Positions 1 through 9,600 of a DNA stretch of 64,000 nt are shown here, in pieces (the first letter of the stretch is position 1; every line of letters begins with the position of its first letter). The stretch is taken from the NCBI GenBank assembly GCA_024516035.1, contig CM044955.1, forward strand, positions 9,846,318 to 9,910,317. Reading direction: 5' to 3'. The notes below the pieces were generated by a model that did no database searches, had not been told where the DNA came from, and was given only the letters and a program-made list of their open reading frames with translations. This stretch comes from Bactericera cockerelli (taxonomy: Eukaryota; Arthropoda; Insecta; Hemiptera; Triozidae). A program made the translations under genes and the position numbers.

Positions 1-116
1 GTTTTTCAAATGACATTGTTACCCATTTTAGTGTTTTTCCATCAACTAAAAATTAATCATTTGAAGAAGTTTACTATTGATTCTATTTTTGTTCATTTGT
101 TCATCTTTTGTTTCAG

Positions 117-636
117 GTTGTTGACTTGCCCACCATTATTGAATCATTGAAGACCATTGATAAGAAGAACTTCTACAAAACTGCAGACATTTGTCAGGTA
201 GCCTAAAGACAAAAATGTTACTGTTGTAGGGGCAAGGACTCTGAATGTTACAAACCTCTCTTTAAATAAATATTCATCAAAAAAAACTGTTGTAGGGATT
301 ATTCTATATGTATTTCTTAAAAGAGTGCTAGTTATACATAGCTTAAAAAGATACTCTTGACATGATATGTCAATACAAAGATAAATGCTCCCCAAGAACA
401 ATCAAAATATGACAGAAAATGTACCTGATATTATAATTTGTGAGGTACTTAATTAAGTATAGTGCATAAGAAAGTCCAAATCCTCTGAAGCTAATTTAGT
501 CAACTCCTAATCAATTTGTTTATGTTACATTGGTGGCATTGACAGAATCTATTATTATTTTGTACTAGTGACAAAGCAATAGCTACATCAGGAGTTTGAG
601 GTTTAGTGTTGTAGCTTACCCATCCTATATCTACTC

Positions 637-676
<40 letters not shown>

Positions 677-3600
677 TTATTATTATTATTATAAACTAGT
701 TGAAGTTCCACAACAGAATACCCAAATATCACACCAACCCCTATTAATGAGACATATTGTGACCATTTGATTATATTTGGTTTTAACATCCTGATTTCAG
801 ATGGTCAGGATTGGGGGTTTAACCCTCCATTTGCCATAAATTGAACCACTTACCCACATTAACCTCACCCAGCCTAAGTAGGGCTGGAAACTTCAGCCTC
901 ACGTATAGAATTTTGTATTAAAAAAGTCTGCTCCAACCAGAAATCAAACTTTGGACTAAGGGCAGTAGTCACCAAAGTCACGCCACCAAGGCTGAGCTCC
1001 ATGTCTAATAAATAGACAAAAAAATAATTTAATTTTTTTAATTTCTAGATGATGATTTGCAAGGAAGAAGACGACAGGGAATCTACAGATGAGGAGGAAA
1101 AAGAAGCCAAACTTAAAAACAAAAAGGATGTCAATAAGGTAAATACGTATAACTTACTTCAATACCCTATGGCCTATGGTGTGTTACGACAAAATCTAAC
1201 ATCATAAATTTTGGGCATAAATCCCTTGGCAGTGTCTTGTATACAGTAGGTGGAGTCAGATGCAAATCTTAAGTTTGTCCACTATTATAAAATTTAAATT
1301 ATAAATTTTATCCTTAAAAGCCTAGAAATGAATTTCCTGTATAGTCTCATTGAAAATTTGGAAAATTTTGTTTTCATGACAGATATTTTCATGATAGGTT
1401 TAGGTATAAATTAATTTGTATTAACCTTTTATTTAAAAAGAAACTGTACTGATAATCATACAACTATGTAGGAAAGCTCATGTTTACCTGACAATACCTC
1501 AAAATTGACATGCAAGTGTGGCTATTAACCTTTGCACACCCATTTCGGATCTTACTAGGTTATGTTGGACTTACTGGTATTTTACTTACTGTTAGACAAA
1601 GTTGAAGAAGGCCTAAGAGAGAAAAACTGGAGAAAGAAGGATGCACTAAATAGAAAGATATGGAAGGAAAGGATTCATGGAACAAATGCCAACCCCAAGT
1701 ACTCGTAGGTTTGGGAAAAGGCAAAGTGAAAGAAGAGAAGAAGAAGACTGGTATTTTACTTACTAGACCTACCAACTAAAACCTTACTGACGTATGACAG
1801 CTCAGTATAGGAAAATCGCCCTGGAACCACATCAGGAAATTTGTATTAACCTGATAATAACAAAGTGGAGCTAATTTTTGAAATTGCATATGGTCTTAGA
1901 TCAGGGGTCTTCAACCTTTTTCAGTCTCTGGGCCATATTTCTTTTCCGGAAATGTCCGCGGGCCACTATTAGAAACATAAATTAAGGGGGGGGGGGGGGG
2001 GGGGGGTTGTTGAAAAATTTTCAGAAAACTATTTTTAATTTCAGGAACAAGTGTTGGTATTTTTATTTTCAAAATAAAAATAAAAAGAAAATTGTTTCAC
2101 TAGAAAATTAAAAAAAAAAAAAATTGTACAGCAGTCTCTGATCAGTTTCTGTTTAGAAAAAAATCAACTCTCTAAGGGATCGAACCTAGGTCTTCCATAG
2201 GATGGTTGGCATTGCATGGCATCCACCGATTTGACAATATTGGGTTGAAGTTTTGTTGTAGCAATCCGGAGGGAGTGTTGGTCAATGCACTAGTCTTGTA
2301 TGTGGGAAACCTGGGTTCGAATCCCATCGGATTTGTCACTGCTCGTAACTTTGGCATAAAAAAAAAAAAAAAATCTTGGCCAGGTAGTGCTGGAAGAAAT
2401 AGGAAATAACATGAATGAGCTCGCGGGCCACCAAAAATGACTCGGCGGGCCACAAGTGGCCCGCGGGACACAGGTTGAAGACCCCTGTCTTAGATGGTGA
2501 AAACCAAAGCTAAGTCATAATTTCAGTTCTTGATTTTGTCTATTAATATCGACCTAAAGCTAAAAAATTTAGAGGTAAACACTGGATTTCTTTCTTTTTT
2601 AATAAATTAAAAAGTAAAAAAAAGCCAAGTGTTTTATATCCAAATCAATCAGATTTTTACCTGTCTATCTATAAGTTCTCCAAAGAGATTTATGTTACTT
2701 ATTTTACTAATACAAATCTTGAGGGTTAAACAGTTCTTCTATATGAACTCGAGAATCCAGCTTTCTTTTCAATACTCTGTGCTATTGCTATTGCAAGAGG
2801 TATTTTATTTATTAATAATGTTTTTATTTTTTTTATTTTAAGATAAGTTTTTCACAGCCTTTACTATTTCGTAGCCATGAAACAGGAGCTACTGTAGACG
2901 CTTGCGGTCTGGGTCGTAGATTGCCCATCCCTTAGTATGCCTCCCCTTTGATGGGCGAGAAGTGACACAATACTTCCCATTTAGGTGCTGGGTCAACACA
3001 GTGCACCAGAAGATATCCCTTACAAACAACTGTAACCAAATTTAGAATACAATTTTTTCGTCGGCTCGCGGGCTCGAGTGCTTAGTCACTGAGGTAATCG
3101 CGCGCTCTTTGGTTAAAAAATAATTTCAAATTTCAACCTCTGAAAAATGGGAAGAAATATTTTATTTGTGAGGTGTTTGTTATGTTGTTTTGTTAAAAAT
3201 AAAATTGTAAAAAAAAAAAATACAAATTTCATTTTTTTTCTCATCCTCAGGTGGACAAAAAGTTTCTGTGGCCCCACGGCATTACTCCTCCCATGAAGAA
3301 TGTGAGGAAGCGGAGGTTTCGCAAAACTCTGAAGAAGAAATATGTGGAAGCGCCCGAGATTGAGAAGGAAGTGAAGCGACTCCTCCGAGGTAATAATAAT
3401 AATAATAACACTCTTTAGTGGAAGGTAACCACCAGGCGAGGTTAGTGCTCAAAGCATTTTCTACCACCTAACCCTCAGAGACTTATTATTATGTGGTCAC
3501 AAACTCAAATTAATGAGGAAAAATTCGTGCACTGGATGGGATTCGAACCAACGGATCCCTACGCTACCCGGATTACTAGACTAGCGCGAGGTGAGACGGA

Positions 3601-6600
3601 ACCTCCAACACTCGGCGTGATATGATCAATATGACCATGCAGTTGAAAGTGATGGTTTAAAAAAAACCCCCTCTACTGTTTTAGAGATTAAAAATTGAAT
3701 AAATAAAACAACAGGATAAATGAGTGAAAGATAAGATAAAGAGCTAGTTATTTGTGTTATTATGTCACAATTTTTAGTGGGTAGCATTGACATTACGAGA
3801 ACTATTGCTTATGCATCATATCATATCTCCAACTAACCGTCTTATTCCAATATCTCGTAATGCCTCCACTGGCCGTTGCCCACTCTGCAACTACCCCAAT
3901 TGTCCTCGCGAGGTTAGGGTAGGCCACGAAATCCAAAGTACAGAGCCGAAAAAATTCCGACCCCGCCGGGATTCGAACCCGAGTCACCTGGAGTGGAAGC
4001 CGAGCATGCTACCGCTAGGCCAAGTGACTACTAGATGAGTACAGAAATTCAGCAATAGTTCACATTTTTTTGACAGGCTCTGTGGCTCTCTCCATTTTAA
4101 AGGGTAGATAATGAGAGAGGTAAGAAAATAAGGAAAGCCAAAAGAGGGAGAAAGAAAATATAAGCCTTTATCTTGCATTAGATAAATGATTATAAAATAA
4201 AGTACATTAATGATATAATGAATAATCTTATTATACATGCCCGGCCTGTGCTCCATTCTTTGTGTCATATATCAGAGAAGTGAGCTTTGAGAAAATCAAT
4301 GGAAGTGAAAAAAAAGTCGATGCTATTATGAAGGTTAGCTGTTCTCTGAAACCTGCCTGATTATGGGGGAATTTTGCAATAAGCTAAGAAGAAGAAGATA
4401 ATAATAATAATATCGCCTTATTTATACTACCCGACTACTTTTTTTATTTATTATTATATTTATTTTTATATCTTATTTATTAAGACTACTAAAGTCCCAT
4501 TATTCCAGCAGTAAGCCCAACACATATTATTATGTGGTAAAAATCCCAAATGGGAGGATAACTTGTCATGTCCCGGCTGGGTTTCGAACCCACGACCTCT
4601 GGAAACTTTGGATTCACAGAGTGCCGCCTTTACCACTGAGCTACCGGGACAGACAAAGATAACCATTTTTTTTTTTTAATTTATGATTCCCCGTGCAGGT
4701 GACAGCGAGGCAGTGCATGTGAAGTGGGACCTGGTGATGGAAGAAGTGGACGACAAGACCAAAGCTAACGCCCACCCCATCAAGGAGGAGCCCCTGGCTC
4801 ATGGCGTCGCCCACAACGCCCATCCCATCAAGTCTGACCTGGGTATGTATAGGGTGACCATACGTCCCGCTTTCGGCGGGACGGTCCCGCTTTGGAGCCG
4901 TTTGTCCCGCTGTCCCGAGCGATCTCTTCGGGACGCTAAAATGTCCCGCTTTTGACCAAAATCATTAAAATGTCCCGCTTTTTTATTTTCCTTATCTTAT
5001 TATAAAGAAATATTTAATAATTACCTAACGAAGATCGAGCATACTTCGTAAGCTAGTATTTTTTCTTTTTCTTTTCAATGTAGGTCCAAACACACAAAAA
5101 CACAGAGCGCAATTTTGTCTATTAATTTTTGTGGTAGGTACCAGTGCACCGCCAGGAGCGCCGCCAAAAAGCGTACTTTTCGAAAGTTTCGAAAAAACTA
5201 ACAAAAAAATGGTTTTTTTTCTTCTTATTTTTTTTTATTAAAAATTTCAAATCTCATTAATCCCATTTTTACCTACATGCTAACACTGGGTGACTGGGTC
5301 GCTATAGACAATACCTCTACAGCTACTCTATTTCACACCAGAAACTCCTATCATAAGGAAGACCTGGGTATGTATCATAAGGAAGACCTGGGTATGTAGC
5401 ATAAGGAAGACCTGGGTATGTATCATAAGGAAGACCTGGGTATGTATCATAAGGAAGACCTGGGTATGTATCATAAGGAAGACCTGGGTATGTATCATAA
5501 GGAAGACCTGGGTATGTATCATAAGGAAGACCTGGGTATGTATCATAAGGAAGACCTGGGTATGTAGCATAAGGAAGACCTGGGTATGTAGCATAAGGAA
5601 GACCTGGGTATGTATCATAAGGAAGACCTGGGTATGTAGCATAAGGAAGACCTGGGTATGTATCATAAGGAAGACCTGGGTATGTAGCATAACGAAGACC
5701 TGGGTATGTAGCATAAGGAAGACCTGGGTATGTATCATAAGGAAGACCTGGGTATGTAGCATAAGGAAGACCTGGGTATGTATCATAAGGAAGACCTGGG
5801 TATGTATCATAAGGAAGACCTGGGTATGTAGCATAAGGAAGACCTGGGTATGTATCATAAGGAAGACCTGGGTATGTAGCATAAGGAAGACCTGGGTATG
5901 TATCATAAGGAAGACCTGGGTATGTAGCATAAGGAAGACCTGGGTATGTATCATAAGGAAGACCTGGGTATGTAGCATAACGAAGACCTGGGTATGTAGC
6001 ATAAGGAAGACCTGGGTATGTATCATAAGGAAGACCTGGGTATGTATCACAAGGAAGACCTGGGTATGTATCATAAAGAAGACCTGGGTATGTAGCATAA
6101 GGAAGACCTGGGTATGTATCATAAGGAAGACCTGGGTATGTATCATAAGGAAGACCTGGGTATGTATCATAAGGAAGACCTGGGTTTGTATCATAAGGAA
6201 GACCTGGGTACGTATCATAAGGAAGACCTGGGTATGTAGCATAAGGAAGACCTGGGTATGTAGCATAAGGAAGACCTGGGTATGTATCATAAGGAAGACC
6301 TGGGTATGTATCATAAGGAAGACCTGGGTATGTATCATAAAGAAGACCTGGGTATGTAGCATAAGGAAGACCTGGGTATGTATCATAAGGAAGACCTGGG
6401 TATGTATCATAAGGAAGACCTGGGTATGTATCATAAGGAAGACCTGGGTATGTATCATAAGGAAGACCTGGGTATGTATCACAAGGAAGACCTGGGTATG
6501 TATCATAAGGAAGACCTGGGTATGTATCATAAGGAAGACCTGGGTATGTATCATAAGGAAGACCTGGGTATGTATTATAAGGAAGACCTGGATATAAACT

Positions 6601-9600
6601 GAGGCACAAATTTAGCGGAACGGGTAGGTATTTTCTCATATAACGTGTGTATTTCTTGTTGGACAAAAGCATTTTTCATATTTTTTCTAATTGAGGAAAT
6701 CACACAAAAATTGGTACAGAGATAGCAAAAACATGAAGGCCAATTTTCATAATTGAATGAAGTGCTTGTCATTGTCGACCTTTCCCATACAGGGTGTAGA
6801 AAAAAACTGTTTTTCAATGATTTTTTCAAAATTCATTATTTTGGATTAAGAGTAATATTGTCTTGCTTTATGTATTGATCCTCATTCCTTCTTGTCTCAA
6901 AAATGTTGAGCCTTGATGGACACGTCACTATTCCTCTGAATCCAAAATAATGAATTTTGAAGAAATCATTGAAAAACAGTTTTTTTTCTACACCCTGTAT
7001 AGGAAAGATCGACAGTGACAAGTACTTTATTCAATTTTGAAAATTGGCTTTCATGTCTTTGCTATCTCTGTACCAATTTTTGTGTGATTTCCTCAATTAG
7101 AAAAAATATGAAAAATGCTTTTGTCCAACAAGAAATACACACGTTATATGAGAAAATACCTACCCGTTCCGCTAAATTTGTGCCTCAGTGTATATCTCCA
7201 TTGACTTCATCCCATATCAGTTTTATGTTGCTTTTGGGGTCGGCATTGTTCAACCTCATGGTTGAGGTTGGTAGGGTGGAGCACGTTTTTTTTTTATGGC
7301 TGGATGCCCTTCCAAAGGCCAACGATTCTATTTGGTTTTAACGTCCTGATCTGGACGGGGGTGTTACCCTTCATTCGCTGGGAATCGTACCAGCTACCCA
7401 CATTAACCTCACCCAGCCTGGGTAGGGCCGGAAATGCCAGCCTCACATGTTAGGAGGGAACAGAATTTTCTTCGAAAAGTCTGCTCCAACCGGGGATCGA
7501 ACTCGGGATCTCTGGACTACGGGCAGTAGTCACAACCATTACGCCACGTAGAAAAAATTCCAGGTCCCTCCAGTTCTTATAGTGTGTCTTATAATAAGTA
7601 GTGCACTGTCACTGGTGCATTATTCTACCGTGCACTGGTAGTCAAGTGGTTAAGGTGCTAGTCTAGTCACCCAGGTAGCGTAGGGATCCGTTAGTTCGAA
7701 TCGCACCCAATGCATGAATTTTTCCTCATTTATTTAAATATATGACCACATAATAATAGGACTCTGAGGGTTAGTTACTTTGAGCACTAACCTCGCCTGG
7801 TAGTTACCTTCTACTAAAGAGTGTTATTATTATTATTATATATCCAGGCCTGACTGTATTTTTATAAGGATAAGGATTTAAAAGAAAAGTCCAAGTCCTT
7901 CTGATGGTTGATCGCACATAGAAATAGATAAGTGGTTCAGGACGAGCCAACTTTGAAATAAAGTTGGCTGGAGACCATCACTCACCTCTCCAGCTGTAGC
8001 TAAGCTGGCTACAACAACAACAACAACAACCATATTCTATTATTATTATTATTATTCGTCCCGGAAGCTCAGTGGCAAAGGCGGCACTCTGTGAATCCAA
8101 AGACTCCAGAGGTCGTGGGTTCGAAACCCAGCTGGGACATGACATGTTATCCTCCCAATTAGGATTTTTACCACGTAATAATTTGTCTTGGGCTTACTGC
8201 TGGAATAATGGGACTTTAATAGTCCTAATCGGGCAGTATAAATAAGGCGATATTATTATTATATTCTATTATTATTATTGTCCTCAGCGGAGCACGATAT
8301 ATTCGGAGGTGCTGTGAGTGACAGCGAGGATGAGGACAATAACATGGTGAACATCATGGATCTGGACGAGGATAATAGTCGACTCAGCCGCTTCTCCGGG
8401 GAAATGGACAGTCGACTCTCGGACTCTGCCACCTACCAGGTATGCGTTACTTCCGAAAATGTCTTATATTTTTAAACTTCAATCGCAAACAAATTGCCTT
8501 TTTATTTACAATATTTGGAGATAGGTACATATTATACAAAATAAACAATAGCAGCTGAGTAGGGGTCTAAATATTAGATATCGGAAGTTTGTGTTCGTAA
8601 AAAAAAAAAATCATATTTTTAAGATATTGCGAGAGAAGAGAAATTAAAACGAGAGACGCGACCGTCCGGCGCGGTAACTCGGTAACGTATCATATTAAAC
8701 TGTTAAAAACTTGTTAAAAATCATATTTTTAACAAGTCATAATAACTTCCTGAGCAACTTTGATTTGTTTTATAAGACACTAGCGGGCTGTCGCCCGCTT
8801 TGCGGGCCGAGGCATGGCCGTGAAAGCAAAAAATCCTTTTTCGCCAATGGCAGGTGTTGTAGTGGGAATTTCGAAAAATCCCGTCTAATTGCACATCTAG
8901 ACTATAAGACAAAGCTACCTACCAAATTTCAGCTCGCTAGGTATTACGGTTTGGGCTGTAGAGCGATGATCAGTCAGTGACTTTGACATTTATATATTAA
9001 GATTCAATTAAATTCTTGTTTTTATTTATTTATTGTTTTACTGTTTATTTTTATTGAATGGGCGGGCCAAATAGTATTGAATTACATAGTTTTACATTGT
9101 TTTCTTTATCTAGCTTATTTAACAATTCTCCAACAAGGATATATATGTATTAGTTTGATAGCTTATATTAGTTTGTATTACATATTATATACATACGACA
9201 TGATTATAATACAGTAGAATCCTGCTAAATCGAAATCCCGATGGGTCGAAAATCCCGTTAACTCGAAGGAATTCTGCGACCCTTGTCAAACTTCGCTCCT
9301 TATTCTAAATCCCGATATCTCGAAACTATCGATAACTGAAGATGACAGACACTTCTATCCCTTGAATTTCGAGTTAGCGGGATTCTACTGTAACTTGAAA
9401 AAGAGCGAGCACATTAAGGTCGGGTTCTACGAAAAACACCTAACCTAAAAAACACCTGAAAAACGTTAGTCAAGACAGCGCCAGTAGAGTTTTGCTCTAA
9501 ACTCTACTGGCGCTATCTTGACGAATCCTTTGGAACTAACGTTTTTCGTGTTTTTTAGGTTAGGTGTTTTTCGTAGAACCCGAACTAACCCCTGCCTGAG

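Noticed and set aside
5343..6594. CRISPR-like array
   Set aside because: Units are contiguous 24-mers without spacers, and the locus is a eukaryotic intron.
5323..6672. 449- and 408-codon minus-strand frames and a 74-codon plus frame over the 24-bp array
   Set aside because: They exist only because a 24-bp unit without stops keeps all copies in one frame. They lie within a TAF7 intron and have no recognisable domain.
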